In this document: in pieces, positions 38,701 through 45,679 of the stretch | Numbering within the stretch: position 1 is the first letter of the stretch | Layout of the letters: each line of letters opens with the position of its first letter | Source of the DNA: Strongylocentrotus droebachiensis | Lineage: Eukaryota > Echinodermata > Echinoidea > Camarodonta > Strongylocentrotidae | Assembly (NCBI GenBank): GCA_035222895.1 | Contig: JAVYIG010000173.1 | Coordinates: forward strand, 1-64,000 | Direction of reading: 5' to 3' | DNA length: 64,000 bases | Made by a program: the position numbers and the translations under genes | Notes under the pieces: model-generated | What the model was told of the DNA's origin: nothing | The model's input: the letters and a program-made list of their open reading frames with translations, nothing else | Database searches by the model: none

Positions 38701-41232
38701 AACATGATTGTGATGAAATTAGACATCTATTCAAAAAATTGCTTTATTACTATGCAATATCAATATATATAGATTAGTAACAAATCGATACAAAAAAGTA
38801 TTAACGATTTATAACACAGTAGTACCATAATATATAGATTCATTAACTTGAATCTCAATCAAGAAGTTGAAGTTTGGAATCCTTGTGTGATGTGATGTGC
38901 ATGTATTTATCCGATGCATTTAGTCTGACTCGCGTGTTAAAATTTGCACCTGCTTTGATTTTCCCTTAGAAATTCACTGTTTGCTAAGAACGTCTTGGCG
39001 GAGATAAACACGAATACTCTTTAGAATCAAATAGAGGCATTGTTTCATTTGCATACTTGTTATACTAAATTAGAAAACGATAGGATTATGTTTATGATAA
39101 TCTGATAGTAGGGACTTTAGATTTGAACGTGGACTGCTACGTGTGATGTCCTTCTAAGGCACTGCCAGTGCCCTTAAATACTTCATAGTGCCTTACAAGG
39201 AAGTCACACGTAGCAGTCCACTATGTCGACGTGTAAATCTAAAAGTCCCAAACATTGACTTGCTTTACTTTCACTTGGTAGATTCTGAGTTGAGTATTAC
39301 CGGACTGAGCAGCCCCATATCAATCAACATGACCGCTTCACGACTCCAATCCGACAAAGTCTATGACTGCTATTGGTGGGACACTATCAGCAGCTCCTGG
39401 AGCCAAGATGGACTTACGACCGTCTACCACTCATCGATCTTGTCTGAGTGCCAAACTACTCATCTTTCAGCCTTCACCCTGATCGCTGTCGATTCTCCTA
39501 CTACGGTTATGATGGCTACCACGATAGTTGATGACGCCAGTACTTCTACCGGTATGTTGTTTTAATGATTGGTGTTTTTGTTTCTGTTGTTTCTTAACGA
39601 TATTTTTAACAAAGCTTCGAATTTAAATTCATCGTGGTTCTGTGCTGCGCATAAGTCCATCTAGAAGTTCTATCAATTATCAGTTAATTGATATATTTAT
39701 AGTTCAGCAGCAAGATATTGGGTATCTTAATGGTGAAGGTCTTTGAAATATTAACAATTAATGTTACGATCATGCATGTTTTAAAGTCGTTATAGATTTA
39801 TTTGTAGATCATTGTAATTGATTCATAATCTTGATTATATCTCCTTTTTACAGATGCTGTAGCTTCGACTCCGACAACGGAAGTCAGTAAGTGCAACTTA
39901 AATGTTATAAGCCATGTGTTAGGGTGCTTAAAAATTTCGTTGAGTATGCTGAGTAAGAACTTATTTGACAAATAATGACATGTTTCCATACTAGTTCCTT
40001 TCATTATGTGGGCCTGCAGTTAATAACTTAAACTAGAAACACTTCAATAATCATTCATAACATTATTTCTAAAATAAACAAAAAGTAGAAATTAAAAGAC
40101 GTTATATGTCAGTTTTAAGTGCAATCTCATATTATTAATAATTAATACATAATAACTGGAAGTGATTTAGTTCCATGTTTGCTCGATTAGAAATGAAAAT
40201 CATTATCATCCTAATATTACTTTTAATTTTGAATGATTCCAAAGTGAGATATAATTATGATCACGGTCATTGTTGACTACTGTATGACATAGCAAGGCAT
40301 TGTGCTTTATTAGTGCATCAACAAAACAAAATACATCGAAAACGTGTTGCTTTAATCAATAATGTAGCTATTGGTTGGTTTGTGTGTGTTTTACCTGACT
40401 GATAAAGAGGCATGTGTTGTATCCTCGGATGTAAGTAACTAATAGAGAGAAGGCTTTAAGTCCTCTCTGAGGAACTTGGTAATGAGCATTACTGCATTAC
40501 CAAAGGGTGCTAGCGCATCGACCTAGTTTCAAACCCGAGCCCTCCCGACTATGAAACCATTGCTCTACGACTTAGCCATGGCGCCTAATTGTCAATACAT
40601 TGTATATTCTTAACAGGTGAGAGCGGCAGCAGTGGCCTAAGTACTACCGTCATCATCGTCATTGCCGTGGTCATATCTGTCGTTTTGATCCTAATTATTA
40701 TCATCGCCATCGTGGTCGTGATGTCGAAGAAGTCCTCCAAGGTCGGTAATGCTGATATCGAGAACTCGAACGGCAATGGTGCCGGGAATGGGACCAGCAC
40801 CACCGGTGGACTCGCTCCCGTTGAATCTGCGAACCAGGTAGGCTGATTAGTTAATGTTTTATAGCATTATTTCTTATTGATGACAGCATAAAATTATGAT
40901 TTATTCACTTATCTGTTTTTTAATTTTTGTATTATGATTTTTTTATTCAATTTTTTATTTTTGTATTATTATTATTATTATCATTATTTTTTTCTCTCCA
41001 GGCATTCAATGGCCCACCAACAGCACTGGCCAACCCAACCCATAGAGTTCAAGTGGTCGCTGCCCCAGCCCCAGCACCTGCTACTCAAGAGCCTATCATG
41101 GATGCTGCAGACCTTCCTGGATCCCCATCACTCCCTCCTGATGGACCCCATATTGATACCATTATAAAGGATGCTCAGAATGATGTTAGGGCCAAATCTC
41201 CAGTGGATAGAGTCATGACGCCAATTGAATAA
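11729..41232 (+). CDS. REJ-GAIN/GPS single-pass membrane protein with novel repetitive N-terminus (whole gene, 30 coding exons)
   Basis: I joined 30 exons by GT..AG sites and reading phase; lengths sum to 8,985 nt (2,994 residues plus stop) with every junction in frame. Exons: 11729-15737, 16657-16692, 17177-17425, 18208-18489, 20168-20329, 21045-21183, 21856-21961, 22466-22607, 23687-23761, 24755-24895, 25367-25579, 26464-26646, 27167-27433, 28192-28393, 29059-29210, 29861-30093, 30400-30615, 31115-31235, 31662-31760, 33068-33228, 33729-33917, 34983-35109, 35468-35695, 37228-37378, 37747-37929, 38374-38537, 39282-39551, 39854-39886, 40617-40837, 41002-41232. Order: signal peptide 1-20, repeat ectodomain to 1336, NST-rich stalk, C-x-G Cys-rich region, IPT-like domain, REJ region about 1945-2470, GAIN/GPS to 2810, one TM about 2856-2880, tail to 2994. 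The REJ-GPS-TM order recalls sea urchin sperm egg-jelly receptors, but no lectin or EGF module was seen. Exact orthology is not claimed. Confidence 0.85.
15965..16100 (+). pseudogene. LINE reverse transcriptase C-terminal remnant in intron 1
   Basis: The plus strand reads IWNKLPLKLKQCASLYNF, then KHNLKLHLM, the W(N/D)(K/S)LP...L....F...L..HL ending of CR1/L2-type RTs. Short and isolated. Confidence 0.65.
16657..16692 (+). CDS. Exon 2: 36-nt linker (residues 1337-1348)
   Basis: A micro-exon between TTGCAG and GTAATT encoding VDPSSINCTSQQ. It is phase 1 on both sides, so it could be skipped without a frameshift. It carries one N-glycosylation sequon (NCT). It was found by phase and splice sites only, so it is less certain than its neighbours. 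Confidence 0.6.
17177..17425 (+). CDS. Exon 3: Ser/Thr/Asn stalk with 33-bp coding minisatellite (residues 1349-1431)
   Basis: The exon begins after TTACCCACAG with EPTTK and runs to GACGAAA|GTAAGA, phase 1 to 1. It contains about six tandem copies of an 11-residue unit (NSTQSSIDNTG with small changes), each with an NST sequon and many Ser/Thr. This looks like a glycosylated mucin-like spacer between the repeat ectodomain and the Cys-rich region. Confidence 0.8.
17640..17776 (+). repeat. GA microsatellite in intron 3
   Basis: Purine tract with several (GA)n blocks; any reading frame here is low-complexity. Confidence 0.9.
18208..18489 (+). CDS. Exon 4: C-x-G-type Cys-rich repeats (residues 1432-1525)
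   Basis: Short Cys/Gly/Asp units follow each other: DCAGVCNGN, DCARECGGS, DCAFRCGGS, NECGWCVGG, DRCGSCIGEG, DCNGDCDGT. Such DCxGxC..G repeats are seen in many large eukaryotic extracellular proteins; their fold is not assigned here. Acceptor CAATCAG, donor GTGAGT, phase 1 to 1. Confidence 0.8.
19470..20062. mobile_element. Tc1/mariner-type foldback MITE in intron 4 (copy 1)
   Basis: 593 bp, bounded by CAGTGCGTCCCAGAAAAAAC and its complement, with arms of about 130 bp and flanked on both sides by TA, the Tc1/mariner target duplication. No transposase frame. A second copy is at 32311. Confidence 0.85.
20168..20329 (+). CDS. Exon 5: C-x-G-type Cys-rich repeats continued (residues 1526-1579)
   Basis: It continues the array with units such as LDCLGICNGS, NDCDECVLP and ADCNGDCNG. 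Acceptor CCAAACAG, donor GTAAGT, phase 1 to 1. A symmetrical exon of this kind can be gained or lost by repeat shuffling. Confidence 0.8.
20700..20890 (+). repeat. GT-rich microsatellite in intron 5
   Basis: (TG)n with GGGTG and GCGTG interruptions, followed by a short GA block. Confidence 0.9.
21045..21183 (+). CDS. Exon 6: C-x-G-type Cys-rich repeats continued (residues 1580-1625)
   Basis: It contains NECGYCVGGN, SACGVCN and CLGCDGVAN units. Acceptor CCTCCCAG, donor GTACGC; it leaves in phase 2, matching exon 7, whose first base completes a Ser codon. Confidence 0.8.
21313..21400 (+). repeat. (TA)n/(CT)n microsatellite in intron 6
   Basis: Alternating ATCT, (TA)10-like and (CT)n runs. Confidence 0.85.
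21856..21961 (+). CDS. Exon 7: last Cys-rich unit (DACGECDGDGSTC) and start of IPT-like domain (residues 1626-1661)
   Basis: After the final Cys-rich unit the sequence changes to APSIIPANADYQ, which resembles the N-terminal strand of IPT/TIG immunoglobulin-like domains. Acceptor TTATGCAG, donor GTAAGA, ending in phase 0. Confidence 0.8.
22466..22607 (+). CDS. Exon 8: IPT/TIG-like domain core (residues 1662-1708)
   Basis: It begins VKLRGAGFQD, the G-x-G-F signature of IPT/TIG domains, and has two Cys (KQCKF, FNCTANLPEG) spaced as in that fold. Phase 0 to 1. Assigned by motif only. Confidence 0.8.
22920..23635 (+). pseudogene. LINE reverse transcriptase fragment and 3' UTR in intron 8
   Basis: NEIIKKASRKLYLIRSLKLF, then VYTSYIRPTLEYCVPLWHSG and MIQKRALRIIL form the post-RT region of a non-LTR element. 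The frame then breaks. T-rich sequence follows to an AATAAA near 23,628. Confidence 0.75.
23687..23761 (+). CDS. Exon 9: end of IPT-like domain (residues 1709-1733)
   Basis: A 75-nt exon encoding the final strands (GTYSVYLSTDS...TLYVYS). Acceptor TTTTTCAG, donor GTACAA, phase 1 to 1. It lies just downstream of LINE debris in intron 8. Confidence 0.75.
24755..24895 (+). CDS. Exon 10: beta-rich extracellular segment (residues 1734-1780)
   Basis: It begins EVTINSLSQS and alternates hydrophobic and polar residues as in beta strands. Acceptor TTCTGCAG, donor GTGAGT, phase 1 to 1. No family recognised. Confidence 0.75.
25367..25579 (+). CDS. Exon 11: CUB-like beta segment (residues 1781-1851)
   Basis: The stretch LLEFTGPMLTTSAQVVV followed by an aromatic/Gly-rich strand (GAGFTITYYAP) is reminiscent of the C-terminal half of CUB domains. 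It has no Cys, so this is tentative. Phase 1 to 1, donor GTAATT. Confidence 0.75.
26464..26646 (+). CDS. Exon 12: beta-rich segment (residues 1852-1912)
   Basis: It begins GHLLKLEFDVAIN and has two Cys (SCDAVF, AQCYAF). Acceptor TTCCCACAG, donor GTAACA, phase 1 to 1. It resembles the Ig-like segments before REJ regions but is not assigned to a family. Confidence 0.75.
27167..27433 (+). CDS. Exon 13: start of REJ region (residues 1913-2001)
   Basis: The Y-Q-W-S-V motif after SCGNVRLSALQSFGNAGRFF is typical of REJ modules (Cys, Gly-rich, then aromatic-x-Trp). Acceptor TTCCCCAG, donor GTTAGA, phase 1 to 1. Confidence 0.8.
27445..27560 (+). repeat. (GTTA)n-like short repeat in intron 13
   Basis: GTTAGTTAGTTAGTTAG and variants just after the exon 13 donor. 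Confidence 0.85.
28192..28393 (+). CDS. Exon 14: REJ region (residues 2002-2068)
   Basis: It contains the strand pattern LDGTYLDADVPYTFSMTAEN, the L..g..Y.f...a.N motif of REJ domains, then RSALNKPDVVIYPERV leading into the next REJ repeat. It leaves in phase 2 at AAGC|GTGAGT. Confidence 0.8.
28570..28842. mobile_element. Decayed foldback MITE in intron 14
   Basis: ACTTCGAATCATCGGGTCATC at the left and its imperfect complement (GACGCGATGG...TTCGAAGT) at the right pair over about 60 bp each. No coding content. Confidence 0.55.
29059..29210 (+). CDS. Exon 15: REJ region (residues 2069-2119)
   Basis: It begins FYLRAAVRFYEACGGAEQM and then has YAWSV, a second copy of the Cys...aromatic-x-Trp motif. 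Acceptor CTTTCAG, donor GTATGC. Confidence 0.8.
29861..30093 (+). CDS. Exon 16: REJ region with SSSFDPD...W-x-C signature (residues 2120-2197)
   Basis: The segment LEGSSSFDPDSE followed by TYLWTCQK is the best REJ-domain landmark in this gene (the S..DPD...W.C motif shared by sea urchin REJ and polycystin-1). Acceptor CCTTTTAG, donor GTACAC, ending in phase 0. Confidence 0.85.
30400..30615 (+). CDS. Exon 17: REJ region (residues 2198-2269)
   Basis: It continues the Cys-containing loop (SYEPCVSSE) and then the typical L......L.....Y.F.lei strand set. Phase 0 on both sides. Confidence 0.8.
31115..31235 (+). CDS. Exon 18: REJ region (residues 2270-2309)
   Basis: ISLDESLPEKI, then VLISHTSDITIDWVTV with an I-D-W core. 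Acceptor CTCTTTTAG, donor GTAAGA, phase 0 to 1. Confidence 0.75.
31662..31760 (+). CDS. Exon 19: REJ region (residues 2310-2342)
   Basis: A 99-nt symmetrical exon (GYGYVDFSQLNS...). The 1.3-kb intron after it holds a SINE and a Tc1/mariner-type MITE. Confidence 0.75.
31915..32072 (-). mobile_element. tRNA-derived SINE in intron 19
   Basis: On the minus strand it opens GGAGGCACGATAGCTCAGTC with an A box (TAGCTCAGTCGG), an anticodon-loop-like CTCGTAA (Thr-CGT type) and a degenerate B box (GGCTCGAAAG). It then leaves the tRNA fold into a body shared with 40445-40587. Confidence 0.75.
32311..32858. mobile_element. Tc1/mariner-type foldback MITE in intron 19 (copy 2)
   Basis: 548 bp, same termini and TA duplication as 19470-20062 and similar throughout, including the central GTTTGTTTAAA(A/G)TAGTGCTTGC. 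Its right arm lacks about 45 bp present in copy 1. Same orientation, in another intron of the same gene. Confidence 0.85.
33068..33228 (+). CDS. Exon 20: REJ region (residues 2343-2396)
   Basis: It contains VTYSFSVTVTDTEG, the Y.F.V.vtd.eG strand that ends REJ/PKD-like modules, then a Cys (SSCTFSLGDG). Phase 1 to 0. Confidence 0.8.
33729..33917 (+). CDS. Exon 21: end of REJ region (residues 2397-2459)
   Basis: ITLLTQNCVTDEEAYPLSY then a helical or loop segment and NQNTFVVK, matching the last part of REJ domains (Y.F.v...). The acceptor is CCCCAAG, less common than CAG. The open frame continues 354 nt into intronic MITE sequence. Confidence 0.8.
33971..34717. mobile_element. CpG-rich MITE in intron 21 (GTCACAAA termini)
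   Basis: About 747 bp between AGTCACAAAGG and TTTGTGACC, filled with TTCGTAAG/CTTACGAA-type motifs in both orientations. It starts about 54 bp after the exon 21 donor. Terminal bases are shared with 6464-6780. Confidence 0.6.
34983..35109 (+). CDS. Exon 22: V-C-N-D-F-G-S-C strand closing the REJ region (residues 2460-2501)
   Basis: VCNDFGSCSSY is the conserved V.N..G.C ending of REJ regions, followed by the linker into the GAIN domain. Acceptor GTGATAG, donor GTATGT. Confidence 0.8.
35468..35695 (+). CDS. Exon 23: GAIN subdomain A with RKRR site (residues 2502-2577)
   Basis: Helical GAIN-like sequence (EQLDLLQNAISS, TAQTLLDQSDG). A furin-type basic site, SRKRRAVS at about 2524-2527, lies about 280 residues before the GPS. 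Phase 1 to 1. Confidence 0.8.
35828..36663. mobile_element. Palindrome-rich MITE with CCACA(T/C)TGTGG motifs in intron 23
   Basis: Termini ATCCCTTTTGGAACAATCAC and its complement pair over about 26 bp. Inside, 35908-35997 and 36020-36114 form a near-perfect hairpin, and the rest repeats ACCACACTGTGGT/CACATAGT dozens of times. Confidence 0.75.
37228..37378 (+). CDS. Exon 24: GAIN helical segment (residues 2578-2627)
   Basis: Amphipathic helices (LDVLIELVAVF, EIVLTKASEIAAEL). Acceptor ATATCAG, donor GTGAGT; leaves in phase 2. Confidence 0.8.
37747..37929 (+). CDS. Exon 25: GAIN domain (residues 2628-2688)
   Basis: A helix LRNTLIQGQLSQIPLGG, then the start of GAIN beta strands (FNVKFGSEVE). 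Phase 2 to 2. Confidence 0.8.
38374..38537 (+). CDS. Exon 26: GAIN subdomain B strands (residues 2689-2743)
   Basis: YGASWSCASGSTCSGVQIRF carries a close Cys pair, followed by acidic DEIDYYSTTDED and the strand ASSILEIDLLD. Phase 2 to 1. Confidence 0.8.
39111..39249. mobile_element. MITE of the GGGACTTTTAGATT family in intron 26
   Basis: 139 bp, GGGACTTTAGATTT to AAATCTAAAAGTCCC, with subterminal arms GACTGCTACGTGTGA/TCACACGTAGCAGTC. It ends only 32 bp before exon 27. Confidence 0.8.
39282..39551 (+). CDS. Exon 27: GPS autoproteolysis motif (residues 2744-2833)
   Basis: The GPS reads C2773-Y-W-W-D ... W-S-Q-D-G ... C2800-x-T-x-H2804-L2805-S2806-x-F. The catalytic H-L-S tripeptide is intact, so self-cleavage between L2805 and S2806 is plausible. 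Two of the four usual Cys are replaced: L2788 after DG and T2802 in the C-x-C pair. A Thr-rich linker follows. Phase 1 to 1. Confidence 0.9.
39854..39886 (+). CDS. Exon 28: 33-nt juxtamembrane micro-exon (residues 2834-2844)
   Basis: It encodes DAVASTPTTEV between TTTTTACAG and GTAAGT, continuing the Ser/Thr stalk between GPS and membrane. It is symmetrical (1 to 1), so skipping would shorten the stalk without a frameshift. Confidence 0.65.
40445..40587 (-). mobile_element. tRNA-derived SINE in intron 28 (older copy)
   Basis: On the minus strand it opens GCGCCATGGCTAAGTCGTAG and has GGTTTGAAACT as B box; the body (GGTAATGC...ACCAAG...CTCTGAGAGGAC) matches the SINE at 31915. It ends about 30 bp before the exon 29 acceptor. 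Confidence 0.7.
40617..40837 (+). CDS. Exon 29: transmembrane helix (residues 2845-2918)
   Basis: After SGLSTT comes one strongly hydrophobic helix (VIIVIAVVISVVLILIIII) at about 2856-2880, then the basic stop-transfer SKKSSK, so the C-terminus is cytoplasmic. The sequence afterwards is Asn/Gly-rich and disordered. Phase 1 to 0. Confidence 0.9.
41002..41232 (+). CDS. Exon 30: cytoplasmic tail and stop (residues 2919-2994)
   Basis: A Pro/Ala-rich disordered tail (VVAAPAPAPATQ, LPGSPSLPPDG) ending KSPVDRVMTPIE and TAA at 41230-41232. It has several S-P and T-P sites suited to proline-directed kinases. No PLAT domain or further helices follow, unlike polycystin-1. Confidence 0.9.
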   Translation, partial: AFNGPPTALANPTHRVQVVAAPAPAPATQEPIMDAADLPGSPSLPPDGPHIDTIIKDAQNDVRAKSPVDRVMTPIE

Positions 41233-43080
41233 GTACATATCCCAGTTCCGCTCAATCTCCGTTCCGTCTCTAATTTGGGGAAACATTTCGTCTTGTAAAA
41301 AGGCTTTAAAATATGTTGGCTGACAAATTTGTACTTAATTATCTAGTCACCCGGTTTACCGAGATACATTCATCTTTTGAAGTTTGACAAGTCTGGTAAA
41401 AGTATGATTATCACAAAATATTGGTGATAATCATGTGGAGTTTCATTCCATTTTTAAATCCTTGCTTGAAACATTATAATGTGACTTTCGGAATACAGAA
41501 AATGCATTAATCTTGCATTAATCCATATGAACTTAACAGTGCACCAATTTGACACTTATTCGATCCCAGGTATAATTTGATTTCCAGACAGAGACAAATT
41601 TAAGATAATTTTTTTTTTTTTTCGGGAATAAAAATGAATTAGCATAAGGTATTTTTGTAAGACTTTTACATTAATAAGTGTGATCTAGCAATTAGTTTAA
41701 AGTATATCTTGTCGCTATTTTTTCTTTTCAGTTTTGTTCCCATTCAATCATGTAAATATTATTTTGAGATGATGTTATGTGCAGCTAGTGTTTTACATTT
41801 GTTGGATGTTATGAAATGTACGTAATGTAAGCGATGACTATAATACATGTATTAGTCTTTAATCAACCCATAAAACTAACTCGACTAAAGCTTTATCTGA
41901 TTTTTTTATATGCAAATAGATTTTGTTTATTTTTGTGGCTCTCGGTTAGAAATAAGGTTCCCGTAAAGTTCTATCTAAGTAAACATTTATTTATATACAA
42001 GTGATTTTGTTATTTCGTATGTATATGATACTAAAGATCTTTCATGATTGTACAGAGTACACGAATGATGTTTTTCTGTAGATACCCGCTTTATGAACCG
42101 GTCAACGATTTTAAGTAGCGGATCTCTAAACCCATAATGGCATACTGAAAATGTATCCCCTAATTGTATTTTTAATTTTAGGCCTAGTTACTACAAACAC
42201 AAGCCTTAATGAAAATCAGCATTAATTTCCCTCTTTACAATATCAAAGTTCAACGCTTATCGATTTCATGAAAACTGTCGGAATTTCTCATTCTTTTATC
42301 TTGAGGTTATCAATAATTAATTTATCTTTCTCGACTATGTCAGATTTTAGATTTAAACAAGATTATATTCATGACGAACATGAAGGTGTAGAGTGAAATG
42401 CATGCTGAGACAATCATATTAATGTGTGATAAGAAGGGGTTTGAGGTGAACTAGAATATCTGTCATGTACTATGGTGTTTCAATCTCAAACTAACTAAAA
42501 ACAAACTCTCTTTGTGATTATTGATATGATAATAAATGTTTTGCTGTGTGCCCGTATGCCACGTGTATTTCATCTGTATTATTTGTTTTGGTATAATAAT
42601 AGAAGTGAAGTTGATATGAAAATTTGGGAATTTAAACGGGTATCGAACTGAAAAAAAGCACAGATCAAGGCTAAGTTGCGCATCAACCAAAATATATCAA
42701 ATACGTCCTATCAATCAAATGAGTCCCATCAACATGGTCGTATACTGCATCTCATCGTAAATTGCGAATAGTGTTTAGCTTGTTCCGGGAATGAGTCATT
42801 GTATATTTGCTTTATATCACTTCCACCTGTATCATCCCTTGGACACTTCTGTAATAGCATCTACCGAACTCACATTCACATCACATCCACACAAAAAAGA
42901 AAAGAAATTGCACGGCTCAAATGAAACATTGAATCTTGAATCTCGTTTTGCTGGCGCTATACAGGTACTGCAGTAGTGTAGTACAGTTACTGCGGCTCAG
43001 CGTAAATTGCACGGCGTGAGCGCCATGACACCGCGGGAGTTGGCCGCTGGAGGCATTTAAAATCCCGTACGCTCGCTGAA
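41233..43080. other. Intergenic stretch without recognised gene
   Basis: AT-rich DNA after the REJ-like stop codon, presumably part 3' UTR. Only short frames occur, none with recognisable motifs. A G run follows at 43091-43106. Confidence 0.5.
41627..41632 (+). terminator. Candidate polyadenylation signal AATAAA
   Basis: This is the first AATAAA after the stop codon at 41,232, 395 nt downstream. Later ones (around 42,531) are also possible, so the true 3' end is undetermined. Confidence 0.3.
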
Positions 43081-43109
43081 TTTTGTCAGTGTGGGGGGGG
43101 GGGGGGAGA

Positions 43110-43144
43110 GTAGTTCACTTTTTCCCTAGGAAAAAAGTCAACTA
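43110..43144. repeat. Short near-perfect palindrome around CTAG
   Basis: TAGTTCACTTTTTCCC then TAGGAAAAAAGTCAACTA, self-complementary with two to three mismatches. Its role is unknown. From 43,150 to 44,690 nothing but AT-rich DNA and a CT run at 43,975-44,046 is seen. Confidence 0.5.
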
Positions 43145-44696
43145 TTCTTGACGTCAGCAATAAATATGAACTATTTGGCAGGAGACGTCTTTTCTAGTAA
43201 ATCTATTCTTGATTCTTGTTGTGTACACTCCGAATGCAACAATCTTACGATAAGGGATCAAAATATCCTTAATTCGGTTATTGAGGGAGAGTTTGTTCAT
43301 TAAGGCAAACGCTGTAAAAGCCAAATATTATGAAATAAATTAATTTCAGAAAAGTCTTTTATCTTGGGCTTCTGGACATTCTAGATGATTGAATGTAATT
43401 TTAAAGATATTTTGCTTGTGTTGGGAAAGAGCTCGAACTTGACTCAATATGGAATTAATAATTGATGTCATCGTGACATTGTACTCTTATTTATAATCAA
43501 TGTCACATCTCAAAACCTTCGAGGTCTAGGCAATCATATATATAATGATTTCATGTATTCACTGTTGCCAGCAGAATTGAAATAATTTTTTTCCTCTTTT
43601 CATGAAATGATCGTGACGATATAATTTGTTCTTGATAGATCTTTTCAGCACTTTTCTCATCAATAAAGATTGACCAATAAATATTGATGAATAAAATTAT
43701 AAGTAGATACATACTTTATAAATAAAGATTAAATCACATTGTCACAATCATTTTATGAAAAGATGTAAGAAAAGATTATTCCAACTTTATAGGCAACTAT
43801 GCCAGTACTTTTTCATGCGTACATAATAGATGTGTGTGAGTTCATGTTTTTCTTCATTTACTATTATGTACTGTGACTAAGCCCCTCCCCCCTTGTTTAA
43901 CAGTGACGTGGATATAGATATGCCCTTTTGCACATTAAATGTAAAAACCTTCCGCTCCCATCCCTTCGCTCACTCCCTCTCTCTCTGTCTCTGTCTCTAT
44001 TTCTCCATTTCTCTTCTCTTTCCCTCTCTCTCTCTCTCTCTCTCTTCTATATATCTCTCCCCTTTCACTTTCTTTCCATGGCCATGCAAAATAACAAAAC
44101 AAAAAAGTCCTATAGTACAAGCTTTAGGCATGTACTGATATCATTCAAGCTCGTTAAACGCACACTGCGTTATTCATGTGATTGGCTAGAACGGCACACT
44201 AAATGATTTGTTCTCTGACACGTCAAGTCGGAGTGATATCATTTATAAAGTGAGATTAAAATGATAATAGTGAGCCAGGCTTCAGTAATCGGCGTATGGG
44301 CTTATTTGCCTTCACAGGCTGGACTAACGCAGGAAAAACGCCCAATAAATGTCGCCTCGTGTGCAACCGTCAATACGAGGGTCATCATTATTTGGAAATA
44401 ATGTAATTTGTAATAACTTGTAATATAATAATAATAATATAATAATAGCCTAATAGTCCACTCCACATTTTATTAAACCGAAACGGAAATTCTTTTTGCC
44501 CGATTGGTCGTCAGCCCGGCAGCCACTGAGCAGCGCCAGATCGACGTTGTTCTTTCCCTTATTGTTGAATGCCAAACATACTGCCATCATTGCGAATATT
44601 TGGAATTAATGGAAATAAATATGAGAGGTGCACCCTGTGTACATGTATAGGGAGGTATCATCACAATCACCACCATGCATCACCTCCTCCGCCAAC

Positions 44697-44990
44697 AAGA
44701 AGAAGAAGAGGAGGAGGAGGAGGAGGAGGAGGAGGAGGAGGAGGAGGAGGAGGAAGAAGAAGAAGAAGAAGAAGAAGAAGAAGAAGAAGAAGAAGAAGAA
44801 GAAGAAGAAGAAGAAGAAGAAGAAGAAGAAGAAGAAGAAGAAGAAGAAGAAGAAGAAGAAGAAGAAGAAGAAGAAGAAGAAGAAGAAGAAGAAGAAGAAG
44901 AAGAAGAAGAAGAAGAAGAAGAAGAAAAAGAAGAAGAAGAAAAAGAAAAAAAGAAGAGTAAGGAGAAGAAGATGAAGGAGAAGAAGAAGG
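44697..44990 (+). repeat. Long (GAG)n(GAA)n trinucleotide repeat
   Basis: About 50 bp of GAG/GGA units followed by roughly 180 bp of nearly pure GAA, then degenerate GAA. All three plus-strand frames stay open (poly-Glu, poly-Lys, poly-Arg), which is an artefact. It may be length-polymorphic. Confidence 0.95.
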
Positions 44991-45679
44991 AGAAGAATAT
45001 TATCGTATATTATCGTATTTAATATTCAAAATTCAATTTTCTGAAAGAAAAAAATATTTCAGCCTCTACATAAAGATTTGCTTAAATGATGATTCCATTG
45101 CACCAGAAGCAATGTCAAATATTGCCAAAAATAATATCGTAATATGGTTTGATAACAAAGAGAAAAATATAAATATACAATAGTTTGAAGATTGAAGGTT
45201 TCAAATTTTCTAATCAAACACTCGTTCTGGAAAACAAATATCCGAATGAGGAAATAGAACTAATTCTCTAATGTCCCTACCGTAATTAATGTTTGCTCCT
45301 CTCCACCCATGTGTAAATGGACACCTGGCAATGCCAGAGTAATAATACTAAATAATAGCAGGGTCCACTGGAAGTAATGATGTGGCTACTCTGGGTAAAT
45401 AAGACCCAAATAATTTTCTCTACTCGTAACATTTGCCATTTTTTCCAATCGATCTATTCCTCAATTCAAATATCATCTTGCTTTTGTTATTCTGGCACAG
45501 AAGCTTAGACACAAGTAAAAGAAGAAACAACGAACGCAGTTTATACAACGTTAATCATGAACCTAACACCACTCTTTCATAATTATAATTTTATCCTCCC
45601 AAAATGTATACAACGTCGAAAAAGGCAAATCTACAATCATGTAAATGAACATTCGTTACTATTGTTATTACCCCTACAC

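Noticed and set aside
44569-45022. Three overlapping open frames of poly-Arg, poly-Lys and poly-Glu
   Set aside because: All come from one GAG/GAA trinucleotide repeat read in three frames; no surrounding coding sequence or splice logic.
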